Source: Dipteronia dyeriana
Taxonomy: Eukaryota; Streptophyta; Magnoliopsida; Sapindales; Sapindaceae
Length of the DNA: 64,000 nucleotides
Assembly (NCBI GenBank): GCA_032871835.1
Contig: CM065300.1
Coordinates: 1,927,768 to 1,991,767 of the forward strand
Direction of reading: 5' to 3'
Positions 35,400 to 48,302 of this stretch are shown piece after piece; the stretch's first letter is position 1; each line of letters starts with the position of its first letter. The position numbers and the translations under genes were made by a program. The notes under the pieces were generated by a model. It was not told where the DNA came from. It was given only the letters and a program-made list of their open reading frames with translations, and did no database searches.

Positions 35400-37740
35400 A
35401 CGAGTCGACGGGACGGACTTAGGAGTTGGCGCGTCGTCGTCGTTTGGTGGTGTTTGAAGAGAGAGATAGGCGAGAGAGGAGGTTTATAAAGGAATCAAAG
35501 CAACGCACGCGTCGTTTCCTTAAAACAACATTTATTATTTTTATTTTATATTTTAAACTAATTTACGCTAAACTCCTCTTAATTATACGTAAAATTATAG
35601 CTTGTTCCTTTTTTTATTTTCTTTTTTATCGGACGTTAAATCTCTTGAATTATTAACAATTATTAAAAATTTACATTTTTTTATCAATTTTCAACAATTT
35701 AAAGGGTTTAACATCTAAAAAAAACGTTTAGAATACAGGTTACAACTTAGTTAAAGTTCAAAATGATCTAATGCCAATAAGTCTATTTTTAATTTTTTTG
35801 TTTTTATTTTATAATTTACAAAAAAAAAATGGTTTGGGCCATAATTTTAAATTTTGTGTGGGTGGGTGCATTCTTTGCTCATGGTCGGTTGGTCCGTCCG
35901 TCTGGTGGTAGTGGTATGTGTGATCCTTTTTGAAGTATTGGGTCACTTGACATTACATTTCATCACTAATTAGGTTGGGTGATAGTGCACTAATAATCCT
36001 CTCCACTAATACGAATTTTGTCTAAATAAATATAAAACCCGTATTTAAATGGGATTAACACAATTTGTAAAACTTGCTAAAACTATTCCATATGAAATGG
36101 GTTTTGTATGCAAAGCGATAACCATACTACAACATGATATTATATGTTATAATCATACATATTGCCCAATTAGTTATGATCATGAGTACATTACTCATTA
36201 TGTATTCTTCTCTTATTATTTATTACAGGACAATGGTTTTAAGAAATAATTATACCCGATGAATTTATATTAATTGAAATCAAAATCCATATCATACCGA
36301 TAAGATTTAACTTATTGAACATCCTCTCCTTACAAATCAAACTACAGATAGTTCAATTGTTTGATCAATTTCACTTGAGTAGCTCTCCTCATTTTACATC
36401 AATCTCAAACTACTTTAAAACACCATAATTTTAGATAACGAGAATGTTTATTCGTAATCTGAATCTTCTTATTTTTTGCTATTATCATCATAAACAATAA
36501 AAGTTTTACACACAAAATTATCCCTATATAACTATAAATAGCATAAATTTTTATAGTAGAATAAATAGATCTTGTTACTATAACAAGTAAAACAATTTAA
36601 GGCTGCGATTGGGACAATTCAAAGTTTTCTAAATACAATTCTTTTATATTATTTTTTTTCTCTATTTCACTTTATCAACTTCTTATTGGGTCGTGACTCG
36701 AGAACCAGAATGGGTTTTTAACCCAACAACAACAACACAGCATCGACACAGTTTCCAGACTCCCATTACATGTTGCAAATATTAAAAGAAGAGATCTACA
36801 AATGTAAATAAGAAGGGTATGGGTTGATGACGTGTCAAGAACTAACTGGGACTTTCTTTGGTGTTGGCTTCCACTAGCGGACCAAAACCCAGGAGGACCA
36901 GGACCCACAAAAAATATTTGTTTTCATTCCGTGCAATGATTATTGAACATGAAAGAAAATATTAAAATAAAATGTTTCATTTTTTTAAATTTTATTTTTC
37001 TAAAAAAAAAAGAAAGAAAAGGAAATGCATGTGCATTGTGGGTTGTTTTTCTGGCACTTTTTTCTATCTTCGGCTTTGTTTTGTATTTGTTGGAGGAGGT
37101 TTGGAATTTTCTGCCCCTTTGTAGGGGTTGTGGACAGTTATGCTCCACATTTCGTGAAATTTTGGGCCCCCCCCCCCCCCCCCCCCCCCCCCCACCACTC
37201 CTGCAATTGCCACAGATATTTATTCAATTAATCACTGTTTTTCCATTCATGCTTATCAAGATAAAGATTCAGGCCATTAATATATATATATAAAACATCT
37301 CCACTTTGAAAAAACAATTACGAAAAAACACTTCTCATCATCTAACTGCATGCTCAAATACCTATAACCTATCCATCCGTAAGTACTTGTGATTTTTTAG
37401 TTATTTCAAAAAATAAAAATTATGAATTTTTTTGTCTATCATCTAGATAATTAATTATTTAGAGGAAAATTAAATGTACTAACAGTTTTTTTTTTTATAA
37501 AAATTTTAGTGATTTTTTAATATGTATTATTTTTATTTTTATTTTTGGTTGAGCCCATTACCAATACCAAATCAGGTTTCCATGGAGCTTATTGATAACA
37601 CCACATCCACAACTTAGATGATTACTCTGAATCTCCGATAAAAGAAAGAAGGTTTTTTTATACTTGTGTTTTTATATATATAGAGTTAGACACAAATCTT
37701 ACATGAAAAAGAGATACGCAATTAATTGAGATAATTATCC
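35400..37740. other. Gene-free stretch
   Basis: No gene is recognised. The open frames at 36675-36908 and 36943-37293 have no domain and the latter is partly produced by the C homopolymer at 37167-37193. The part next to 35400 includes the promoter of the bHLH149-like gene, with several CGTCG words at 35395-35445. Confidence 0.5.
37167..37193. repeat. Homopolymer of 27 C
   Basis: An uninterrupted run of 27 C follows TTTTGGG and precedes ACCACTCC. Such a run can form an i-motif, and a G-quadruplex on the other strand. Its length is unreliable in any assembly. Confidence 0.95.
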
Positions 37741-38820
37741 CAGTGACCATCAAATTGATGATACATTATCAAAATGACCATTAGATTGGAAAGTTGTTCC
37801 AAAATAGTCATTTTAGGCGAACTTTGTGACACCAATAGTCATTCCATCAAACACGGTTAACTTTAAGGTTAAATAGATGGATATTTTAGTAACTTTATCT
37901 ATAATTACAAAAATAAAATATAAAATATAATACTTCATGAAAAACTTTTTGTAAATATCAAAATTTTGAGTTGAAAACAAAAGTATTATATGCTTACTAT
38001 GTTGTTGGTTTTCATATTCGGGTAATCTGAAGATATTTATCTTTCATGATCGATTCAATTCATAAAAAGTGTTTGTGGAATTTGTTCTAAAAAGGGGGGG
38101 AAAAATTGTTCAATTTACAGATCTAATTTTAAAGTTGAAAACAAATATATACTCATAATCTACACTGCATTCTTTGTAACTTCAATGGGACATTTACATA
38201 AACAGTTTATACTCCTAGTCCCCACAAACCCACATGCTCTCGTTAAAAGACCACACAAGATTATTATATACAAAACACTAACAAAAAATTCATAAAAAAC
38301 TCAAATTCTAATCCTCACATATGTTCAAAGAAAACTAATTAAATTTAATATTGTTCCACATTCTTAGTCTAACAAGTTGCAGATGATGTTGACTTGTTCC
38401 TTCTTTTTAAAGCTTTGGGATACCGACTATAAAACCCAGAATAGAGCAAAGCTAACAAATCATAGCCATAAGAATAAACGCAACAATAAAGTGAGACTCT
38501 AAAAACAAAAGGAAACACCTAGCCTTTACTAAACAATTTTCCTAAAATCTTCCATCCCTAGCTGCTGCAATTAACGAATCCCTAAAACCTCCATTTTTAC
38601 GATGTCTCTTGTTTACTTAGATTTGTGTTGTATTATATTTTATATTTTATTTTTGTAATTATAGATAAAGTTACTAAATACCCATCTATTTAATCGTAAA
38701 GTTAACACTGTTTGATGGAATGACCATTTGAGTTATAAAGTTCGTCTAAAGTGATCATTTTGGAACAACTTTCCAATCTAGTGGTCATTTGATAGTGTGT
38801 CATCAATTTGACAATCCACT
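37741..38820. mobile_element. Long-TIR element, Mutator-like, no transposase
   Basis: Inverted termini of about 190 bp (37741-37930 and 38635-38820) share ATTGGAAAGTTGTTCCAAAA, ATTCCATCAAACA, TAACTTTA and TAACTTTATCTATAATTAC. Such long terminal repeats in a 1.1-kb element suggest a Mutator-like origin. The interior (37930-38635) has no recognisable gene. Target duplications were not resolved. Confidence 0.75.
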
Positions 38821-41800
38821 CATGCAGGTGGAATAAAAAAAAATGAAGAAACAATTGGCGTATTTATTGGCTTTTAGAGACAAATATTATGAAAAAACTT
38901 TACAAAAATTCGGTGAAATAAAAAGGTTTTTAATTCTAAAAATTGTATTTGTAAGCTTTTCACAATCAAAACTTAATATATATATATATAGTAATAATGA
39001 AAGTAATCAATAATATAGTTTCTCTTTTTAGGTAATTGGTTCATTTAAGATAATTGGGGACCCCTGAATTCCACACTAGAGTGACCACCAAACCGCTGCT
39101 TTTTGTCCATTGCTTTGTCGTAGACATTCTAGACCAAAAACGATGAGTCATGTATATAACAACTTCATCCAATGTAGCTACTGGTCAGTTATAAACCAAG
39201 ATAAATTCTGCTTCGGCATACGAACTTGTATAATTATCGCTAAAACCTTCAATTTTTTTATTTCTAATTTAAAAATAACCAACACAGAGAATTATTGATT
39301 GAATCGTCGAGACACTATTAGTACGGTCTAAATAATATCTCAAACAATACCGGAGAATAATCTCTCTACATTTACTTTTTATAACTCGAATTCCCGTTAC
39401 AAATAGAGAGCAAGCTCTAAAATTTTGTTTCTTTCAAACCGTTAGATTCTAATCTAGTGGGATACTAGAAAATTAATTGCAATAACAAAAGTAAATGTAT
39501 TGGAATTGAAAATGTGGAATTGAAAATGTGACCCAAGGATAATGAAAACAAAGTCTAAAATTCCTCCATGATTATGAGATGTTAATTTATTTTTTAATGT
39601 CAATAATTTCTAATGATGATGAGCCTAATCCTCACATTTCTCACCAAAATCATGGAGCCATGTGTTTGCCAAAGCACTTTGTGGGCATATTACAAAGGGG
39701 AAACCTTAAAATAATTTCTTTTTTCTTTTTTCTTTTTCTTTTTTGAAAATCCACATCAAAACTACTACTACTACTACGAGGCATTATGATGTGCCAGAGA
39801 GTTTGCCTCCTTTGTTTGAGACACAATAAAACAATGAGCACCATAAAGGGAGAAAAAGAATAAACATCTTCTGAAAGTGATGTGCTCATTGCATGTGGAT
39901 GGTAAAAGAGTGATTGTAAGATGAGTTGAATTTGGTCCCAATTAGTTTTTTCTTCTGTGTGTGTGCTATTTCCTTAAATTCACTGAACCGTTTAGCGAAT
40001 TCGAAACTGGACCCTTATTGAACCCTACGATCTTTGGAAAAACTATGGTTTTTGAGCATTTAGATAAACTATAAAGGGATTCAAACTCCAAATCTTATGG
40101 GAGTGAATCACAGACCTAACCATTTCGCTAGTCCCTCATCGGTACCTAGATTTGGTTTCACAATAAACTAATATGACTACAAGTCTGCAACATTAGAAAA
40201 ACTATAACTGAACAGAAAGTGAAAGTTTCACTTGATCTAAATCCCAAGTTTCACATTATTTGAAGCAGAATTAGATAAAACTGGAGATTGAAGAATTTGA
40301 TTCAGGGTTAATTGGGTTAAAATATATCTACTTTTATGTCGGCTTTATTATTTCACAGATCACTCACCTTGGATTTGTACATCTCTGACAATTACTCTCC
40401 TTCCATTAACCTGCCAAAGTGTATTAAAAGGAATAAAAAAGTTATTACAAGAATCAACCCATACTGAATTCACAGATTGTGAAAAAATGGCATCTGAAAA
40501 CAGTGGAGAGAAATGGGCACAGTATATTTATTTATTAGAAATTCTCAAATTCAATTGACAAAAGGACATGGCAATGCTTAATTACAGTGATTGCATCCTC
40601 ACGGGAAGCTCTCTAATTACTAATATCAATACAATATTGTTTTTAATACAGATATTGTGTGTGTGACAGATGAAACATTAAGACAAGTACTCTGCATAGT
40701 TCAATAATTATGAATTATGTAATGAATATTCATGCAATCATGATTGTAGTTGTATGATACTAATATGTTCATATATACTTGTACCTGTAAATTATTATGA
40801 GAATCTATCTATATAAGGACTTAAAAGAGTCAAATATTCCAACAGGGGAGAGATATGTCCTAAAATTAGGTGACCTGTAATGTACTTTTTGCAATGTTAA
40901 TACAATCCCAATATTCCAAGTTACAGTCAATTGACAATAATTATCAAGCAAGTTCTTGATACGAAATATACAAACCCAACAGCAATTAAACAAAGACAAA
41001 CGAAAGCAAAAAAAAAATATTATAAAAGAACTCAACCCCGTGATGTATCCGCATAGATCAACATTACTGATTCATACTTCACAATCTAACAATTCTAGTC
41101 AATAATGTGCAGTGAGAATTATAGACTTTACTATCGTTTCATTTTGGCACATCAAAATGGAACCAATCCATTTTAATTGGACACAAAATTTCCCCTGCTT
41201 GATGATTAAACCAGATTTTTTTGGCATAAAGACAGCCGTTGATAGAAAGCAAACAAGCACACACATCCAATGATTGCATCACAAACCTCAAGTTTCCCTT
41301 TAATTATAATACTAAAACATTGCTTTAAAGTACAACTAGCTCTCTCTCTCTCTCTCTATACAATTAAGGAACTTTTACTTTAATTTAACAAACGCATAAA
41401 TCTTTGGTGGATTACACCAAATCTTTGCCTTTAAGTACAGCTAGCTAGCTCTCAAGTAACACTCTAATTCATAAATTAACAAAACTTTTGAGAATTTCAC
41501 CACATCATAATTTTTTTTAAGCACATATCAGCCAACCCCCTTAGACCAAAATCCATTATCTAGATTTACTTGAAGCAAAGCATCATTAGTCATTGTAAAC
41601 CCTCTCCTTACTTGTGAGATCCAGAACTTCTTTCATTGACCCAATAATGATTTATCTAATTGTCAATTAGTCCTTACTTGTCCCCTCATAACACCACTTT
41701 CAAAGAAACAACCAATAAAAACTATGGTTGGTGTCTTTATCTCAAGTTTTTCCTCATCACCTCTGGAACTCTTGACTGATTCCACTAAAAGAAATTATCT

Positions 41801-43807
41801 GCTCTGTACATTGTAATTTTATCATAATATAAAACTAGCTTATTTAGGTTAGAATTGGTTGATAAGACATTTAATTTTTATAAAGATTCATAATTTGACA
41901 CCACCTTGAAGTTGTCCTAATGTGTTCATCCTACCAACCATAAGTATTTACTAGGAATTCAAGATTTCTTTCAGTTTCCTAATATTAGAATCATATTGGT
42001 GATTGCTTCACTTTGACTTGGTTCTTGAATTAACACTAAGATTTTCTATATTTCTATACCCTAGATTTGAAGATATCATATCATTTCTGAAAAGCTGAAT
42101 TTTAAATGTTTGATTCATTTCCTCTTGGACCCAGCCCTCTGTGGATCAAACTGCAAGTCTGCAGATCTAATTACAGAATTATGATATTTTTCAGTCATAC
42201 TGTATTTTTTTGTCTTTGTTGAATGTTTGAATGTATCATTCAGACAATTCCAATCGTATTTAGTTCCAACATTAAAGAACTATGAAATAAATTGCTTGTA
42301 CCCATACCTACCTGCTGTTCATAATTATTGAACCCTTTAACTATTTTATTTTATTTTATTTTGTGTGTGTGCATATATTAACTTTCCATTAAATAGAAGA
42401 AACCAGGCATTTAAAGTTGTTAGAAACGAATCTTTCCTCGGCATAACTAAATTCAAAATCTAGTCCCAGATAAATAATCTTGTCTACCTAGTCTGCCATC
42501 CTCCCCTCTATCAGAGAAAGCGAAAAAGAGACTTTGACAGACTGATCTGATAATGAACACATAAACCAATCAGATGATGAAGAAATCACGAGAATACTCA
42601 AGGTTTGATGCCAGTATGCACTAAGATAATCCTATCTATCTGTCATATACTATTCTATATAACACGAGCAATATTACACCTAAACAACTTCAAATATGTT
42701 CACTATCACACATAATGATCGTTTACAACCAATATTTTTCTACATTTACTAGGGATATCATGGCCACCGAGTTGTTTTAACACAGTAAATTGCCTCTTCC
42801 CTATCCAATTGAGGACAAACTAGCCAGGAGTCCCTCCCCCAGTTGCTGGACTGAAGAAGGGAAACTGCATGAAAGTAGATGCTTTTGTTAGGAGTTGTTG
42901 AGATGTATAAAGCATCAAATTATACTCTTTAAAAAACTAAGATTGGATTCAAATCAGGCCCAATAAGGCTCTCGCAATTCACATAATTATTGGCACTAGC
43001 CATAACCAATATAATATTGACATCCTTGTTACATGGACATCCAATGATTGTAAAACAAAATGCCAATAACAAGGACCATTAACAAATCACAAACAGAACA
43101 GATAAGGTCTCAAGTCAAGCCCAATCCAGTCCACATGATTCACTTAAGAGCCTATTTCTAAGATCCAAAAAAGAACAAAGACTATTTGAGTATTTCTGGA
43201 ATTTAAGATACAGATGAACTCAAAACCATGATAACTCAAAAGAAAATAATGTAGCTGCCTGCCACATCTAAAAGGAAATGGTGATGTGGTAGTGTGGTGG
43301 AAATAAAATGCTCGGTTTAGATAATACCAGATTAACAAGTACAGCACGAATTGGTAGCTTAGCTGAGAACAAAAGATTCAGAGAGGATCAAACACTATAG
43401 AAACCAAACTTTCTTCGAAACCCAAATTCGAAGAGTAGCTAATCGATTGCCCAACAAGCACTTCAACAATATTGTTTCACTGGAACCAAATGCATTACAA
43501 CGACCTACATCTACCGTGCTTCACAATCACATAGAAACACAACAATGTTTTTGACACAATTTCAGTTCATTTTTTATTTATTAAAATCATACAAGTACGC
43601 CAATTGCATTGATGACACAAATTTTACTGTACAATTTAACTTGATTTGGAAAACAATAGAAGCAGTAGACATTTTCAACATAAGCATGAATTTAAAAAAT
43701 CATAGAATCAAATTTTCAAAGCATGGCCATACAATTCAATATCAAAACAACTCTGGCGAAAAAACGCACCAAACGAATACAACGAATCTTACCTCACACG
43801 CAATAGT
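38821..43807. other. Gene-free stretch
   Basis: No coding exon is recognised on either strand. The frames at 39650-39889, 40805-41035 and 43144-43347 lack motifs and splice partners. A SINE is described at 40018-40143. A CT microsatellite lies at about 41340-41358. The part from about 43500 to 43807 may be the 3' UTR of the tail-anchored protein gene. Confidence 0.45.
40018..40143 (-). mobile_element. tRNA-derived SINE
   Basis: On the minus strand a perfect pol III A box TAGCGAAATGG (40130-40120) is followed 44 nt later by GTTTGAATC (about 40086-40078), which matches the B box at 8 of 9 positions. This is the spacing of a tRNA promoter. The sequence is not a functional tRNA, so a tRNA-headed SINE fits best. 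The tail and target duplication were not defined. Confidence 0.5.
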
Positions 43808-44638
43808 TCAAGTAGGCAGAGGTCCAATATAAGACTGTCCAGATCCTGGACCGAGGAAGAAAATCATGAGCACCACGAGAATCCAGAACAAGAGGCACGC
43901 GAATACGACACGTGTTTTCATCGAAACGAGTTCGATCAAGCAGTCGTCTCTCTTCGCAGGTGCCGCGTAAGACAACTCGTCCACGACGGTCGTGATCAGC
44001 GCGTCCAGAAGCTTCTTGGACTGAGTGTCTGTATCGACCGAGTTCGAAATCTGATGTCGAGCTCGTTTGAGGAAACTCACCGCCACGTCAGTCTCCACCG
44101 AACCGAATTTTGAACGATGATGATCCGGTGAGAGGTCATGATGTTCGTCTTTGTCGACAGTGATCGTTGATGATGGAGTGAGATCAGAAAAAAGTAACGG
44201 CTCTGTTGAAGCCGATAGTGATGGAACCAGAGCAAATTCCAAGCCCTACAAAAAAAAACGAATACGAATATGAATTTTGTTCGCGTAGAAAATAAAATTA
44301 CAGAAAGTGTATAAATCGAAAACATTACTTGAGCGAATTTGCTGTTGCAATCGGAAACTGAAACCTCCGAAATCGGAGAGAAATCGGCGGGTTCCTTAGA
44401 GATTTCGGGTGGAAATTCCACAGAGAGACTCTTAAACGCAGCGTTTAAGTTCTTCTTGGGTACCTGTGCGAAAAGAAAACGGTTAGTGAGAAACTGCATT
44501 TGATTTCGAATACGAGAAACTAGAGTGATCGATTGTTGTTACATTTGTAGTCTTCTTCGACTGAGACTCCTTGGATCTGTGATTGACGAGATCCGATGGA
44601 CGCGAATTCTCCTTCTGTGGAGTTTGATACTCTTTCAT
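43808..44638 (-). CDS. Tail-anchored membrane protein, candidate plant KASH protein
   Basis: Three exons (44638-44543, 44463-44329, 44245-43808), all GT-AG and in phase 0, encode 222 residues. The soluble part has an N-terminal polar region with TPQ and KENSRP, a conserved-looking FKSLSVEFPPEISKE block (about 42-56), and a predicted helical part (about 115-185). One hydrophobic segment near residues 189-209 (VVFACLLFWILVVLMIFFLG) is followed by only 13 residues that end PLPT. Plant KASH proteins (WIP and SINE groups) share this layout: cytosolic N terminus, a single C-terminal membrane span, and a short tail in the nuclear envelope lumen ending in a proline-Thr motif such as VPT that binds SUN proteins. 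The assignment to KASH is inference, and a general ER tail-anchored protein is the alternative. The start at 44638 is preferred to an upstream in-frame ATG at 44728, because a TATA-like word at about 44731-44743 would place the upstream ATG outside the transcript. Confidence 0.75.
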
Positions 44639-44647
44639 TTTGGCGCC
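44638..44647. promoter_or_regulatory. E2F-type site at the start of the tail-anchored gene
   Basis: The plus strand reads TTTTGGCGCC here, containing the E2F consensus TTTGGCGC. It abuts the start codon, within the likely 5' leader. The same word occurs upstream of SLD5, a known class of E2F target. It suggests expression in dividing cells but has no test in the sequence. Confidence 0.45.
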
Positions 44648-44730
44648 CAGAATTAGCGGGACGAACACAGCTTTGAATTTAAATTTCTTTCTTTGCAACG
44701 AGTCTGTGAAATAGGACCGGTTGTACATAC

Positions 44731-44743
44731 TATATACTATACG
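44731..44743 (-). promoter_or_regulatory. TATA-like box of the tail-anchored gene
   Basis: The minus strand reads GTATAGTATATAG, about 95 bp upstream of the chosen start codon. It supports the downstream ATG as the true start. Confidence 0.4.
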
Positions 44744-44838
44744 TGTTTTTTTCTTTTGAAGGGAAAATTACACAATCATGCCCCGACTTTAACATATATA
44801 TGAACTAGAGTCCCGTTGTTCCGTCAATACAGGATGAT

Positions 44839-47800
44839 ACCCTTGGCATTGGGTTTTTTAGGGAAAGTATCAATTTTCCCTTTGAGGTTTATCCTATTGT
44901 TAAGACGATGACAGAGTTTGAATATATTAGTCGTTCTTCCCTCAGAAATGGAAAGAATGTATAATATCTCCCTTCTGTCCATTTTTCCATCCAAAATGAC
45001 GTTGACCGTTAAAATGAAATGGGCAATATTGTAAAAACAAAAAAAAAAAAACAAAAAAAAAAAACAAAAAAAAAAGTAAAATGAAATGGGTAATATTGTA
45101 GAAACAAAAAATAAAAAATTGAAGTTAAATCCCATTCAACACTACAACCACTACCATTCAACCAAACATCAACATTACATCACCAACATCAACAGATTAT
45201 CACTACATCACCAACATCAACATTACCAAAAAATTAAAAATTAAAACTCATTCAACACTACCACCACCATCGTTCAACCAAACATCAACACTACATCACC
45301 AACTTCAACAAATCATCTCTACATCACCAACGACAACACTATCAAACCACCTGCATCACCACCACCACCATCATTCAACCAAACCCATAATCATCATCAA
45401 AACTACCACCACCACCAGATCGAAACACACCACCATATATTTAGCCAAACCATGCAACATCACTAACTTCAACACTACCACCACCATTCATCTAAACCCA
45501 TCATCATCATCACCACCACCACCACCACCATCAGATCAAAACCCACCACCAATGCCGTCGTCGAAACCTACCGCCCAGATCAAACCCACCAAACACCCCC
45601 ACTATCAAACAAGGGCGATCGAATCAAAAACACGAGATTGAGATCGAGAGAAATTAAGATGATGTCAATCTAGAGAGAGATAATATTTTCAATTGGGGTT
45701 TGTGTGTTGAGTTGGAGTTGGAGTGGAGATTGTTGTTGGGGTATTTTTTTTATTGGTGTTTGAGTTGGAGTTGTGTGGCTACTGTGACAAATACGAATAT
45801 TTTATTTCAAATCTTTGGATCTTCAAATGCCTATCTAGTTTGAAAATTTGATATCCATATTTTTTTTTTAAGAAAATTAAATTTGGTTGAGATATGGATT
45901 TGGTTGAAGAATATTTATAAGAAGGTGTTGGAGATCTGGTGGTGGAGATCCACCATACTTTTTTAATAAAATTTGTTACTTTTAATTTCTGAAATGGTGT
46001 CGGAGAAGATGAGCTGAATCAGTGTGCTTGAAGAATGATTTATTTAAGAAAAATGATAAAAAATAATATACGGTAGATATCCAGATATTATTTATTTATT
46101 TATTTTCTAATTTTTTTATGTTTTTAAATTCTTTTTAATTTTTAATTTATGTTTTTAAATTAAAATTTAAAAATATCTCCACCGTTCATTTTTTAGATAG
46201 ATGGTGGATATCCATCTTTTTTTTTCTAATATATTTTTCATTTAATAAATAGTGGGAGGGTGGTCAAATGGTCATTTCCTAATTATTTTTAAGGATAGTA
46301 AGTGATAAAACCACCCACCCCGACTCCTCTTTTGAGTACGAGGGAGGCCCTGTAGGCTGTACTTTTACTAGCATGATAAAAGAATTTCGTCCAAAATTTC
46401 ATAGAAAATACTTGCTTTTAAACATAAAAAGAATATAAAGAAAATATTAAAAATATTGGAGAGTACAAAATGTACATAACTGCAAGTCTTTTATTATCAT
46501 TTTCGTTCATTACAAAAAGTTGTCAAAAAAAAAAAAAAAAAACCGATCGGACCAAAAACCGACCACCTTTAAAAACTAACAGTCAAAATCCCGACTAGAA
46601 TACCGACCACGCCAGAGTAAGAAATTGACCACGGCCGAGTAAGAAACTGACCACTGCCGAGTAAGAAACTGACCACTGCCGAGTAAGAAACCGACCATGG
46701 CCGAGAAAGAAACCGAACACGGCCAACTATAAATCTAAGTACGCCGAGTAGGCCGAATAGGCCTAGTAAGCCGAGTAAGCCGAGTAAGCCGACCACACCT
46801 CAAATTATGTAGATAGATGGTGGATATCCATCTTTTCTTTTTCTTTTTCTAATATATTTTTCATTTAATAAATAACGGGAGGGTCAAATGGTCATTTCCT
46901 AATTATTTTTAAGGATAATAAGTGACAATACCCACCCCGACTCCTCTCTTGAGTACGAGGGAGGCTCTGCGGATTGTACTTTTATTAGCATGATAAAAGA
47001 ATTTCGTCTAAAATTCTATAGAAAATATTTACTTTTAAACATAAAAAGAATATAAGGAAAATATTGAAAATATTGGAGAGTACAAAATGTACATATCTGC
47101 AAGTCCTTTATTGTCATTTTCGTTCATTATAAAAAGCTGTCAAAATAAAAAATATAAAAAAATAACCGATCGGACCAAAAACCGACCACCTTTAAAAACT
47201 AGCAGTCAAAATCCCGACCAGAAAACCCATCAGGCCGAGTAAGAAACCGACCACGGCCGAGTAAGAAACCGACCACGGCCGAGCAAGAAACCGAACACGG
47301 CCGACTAGAAATCTGAGTAAACCGAGTAGGCCGAGTAGGCCGAGTAGGCCAAATAAGCCGATCACACCTCAAATTATGTAGATAGATAGTGGATATCCAT
47401 CTTTTTTTTCTTTTTATAATATATTTTTCATTTAATAAATAGCGAGAGGATCAAATGGTCATTTCCTAATTATTTTTAAGGATAATAAGTGACAAGACCT
47501 ACCCTGACTCCTCTCTTGAGTACGAGGGAGGCCTTGTGTGCTGTACTTTTACTAGGATGATAAAAGAATTTCGTCTAAAATTCCATAGAAATACTTGCTT
47601 TTAAACATAAAAAGAATATAATGAAAATATTGAAAATATTGGAGAGTACAAAATGTACATAACTACAAATCCTTTATTGTCATTTTCGTTCATTACAAAA
47701 AGTTGTAAAAAATATATATATATGACCGATCGGGCTAAAAACCGACCTTTAAAAACTAACAGTCAAAATTCTAACCAGAAAACCGACCAGGCCGAGTAAG

Positions 47801-48302
47801 AAACCGACCACGGTCGAGCAAGAAACCGACCACGGTCGAGCAAGAAACCGACCACGGTCGAGCAAGAAACCGAACACGCCCGACTAGAAATCTGGTAGGC
47901 TGAGTAGGCTGAGTAGGCTGAGTAGGCCGAGTAGGCCGAGTAGGCCGAGTAAGCTGACCACACCTCAAATTATGTACATGAAAATTTAAATGCATGACTC
48001 TTGCACTTCATATACAGACAACCAACGCTTACTCACCAATTCACTTTTCATTTCAAGTCTATCCTTTTTTTTTTCAAATTGGGCCTTTATTAAGCCTAAA
48101 TGACATGGACATTACAATAAGATCATTTGACCATAGCCAACGTCATATTGGATGAAAAAATGGACATAAGGGGGGTATTATACATTCTTTCCATTTGGGG
48201 GGAAGAACAGTCAATATACTCAAATTTTATCCTCATCTTTACAATATGGTAAACCTTATGAGGGGAAATGATATTTTCCCATAGAGTTTACCACTTAAGG
48301 GT
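44839..48302. mobile_element. Mutator-like element with long TIRs and an internal triplication
   Basis: Terminal inverted repeats of about 170 bp (44839-45010 and about 48130-48302) share ATGGAAAGAATGTATAATA, TGTCCATTTTTCCATCCAA-type and ATGACGTTG words, and ACCCTT at the outermost end. The interior holds a low-complexity CACCAC/CATCAAC-rich part (45130-45600), a purine-rich part and a three-unit tandem repeat (46195-47975). No transposase is present. Its left end lies only about 100 bp upstream of the TATA-like box of the tail-anchored gene. The element at 58921-60634 has related ends. Confidence 0.7.
46195..47975. repeat. Three-unit tandem repeat with internal minisatellites
   Basis: Units of about 616, 569 and 596 bp (46195-46810, 46811-47379, 47380-47975) begin AGATAGATGGTGGATATCC or a close variant. 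Each contains TTTGAGTACGAGGGAGG-like and ACCGATCGGACCAAAAACCG-like words. Each ends in two minisatellites: GAGTAAGAAACCGACCACGGCC (about 20-22 bp) and GAGTAGGCC(G) (10 bp). Open frames through them (for example 46569-46796 and 47763-47963) are repeat artefacts. Confidence 0.92.

Noticed and set aside
36943..37293. A 116-residue frame with a proline run.
   Set aside because: The proline run comes from the C homopolymer, and the rest is hydrophobic AT-driven sequence with no signal of selection.
42790..42875. A word TTGCCTCTTCCCT that overlaps the conserved miR408 core, with partial complementarity nearby.
   Set aside because: Only 12 bases of the mature sequence match, the ends differ, the match would lie on the wrong hairpin arm, and the pairing is poor.
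44483..44728. An upstream in-frame start adding 30 residues to the tail-anchored protein.
   Set aside because: The ATG at 44728 is next to the TATA-like word, so it should not be in the mRNA. The added residues look like untranslated sequence.
46569..47995. Leu/Gly- and Ser/Tyr-repeat frames that look like repeat proteins.
   Set aside because: All three units of the tandem repeat give different repeat peptides in different frames, as expected for non-coding minisatellites.
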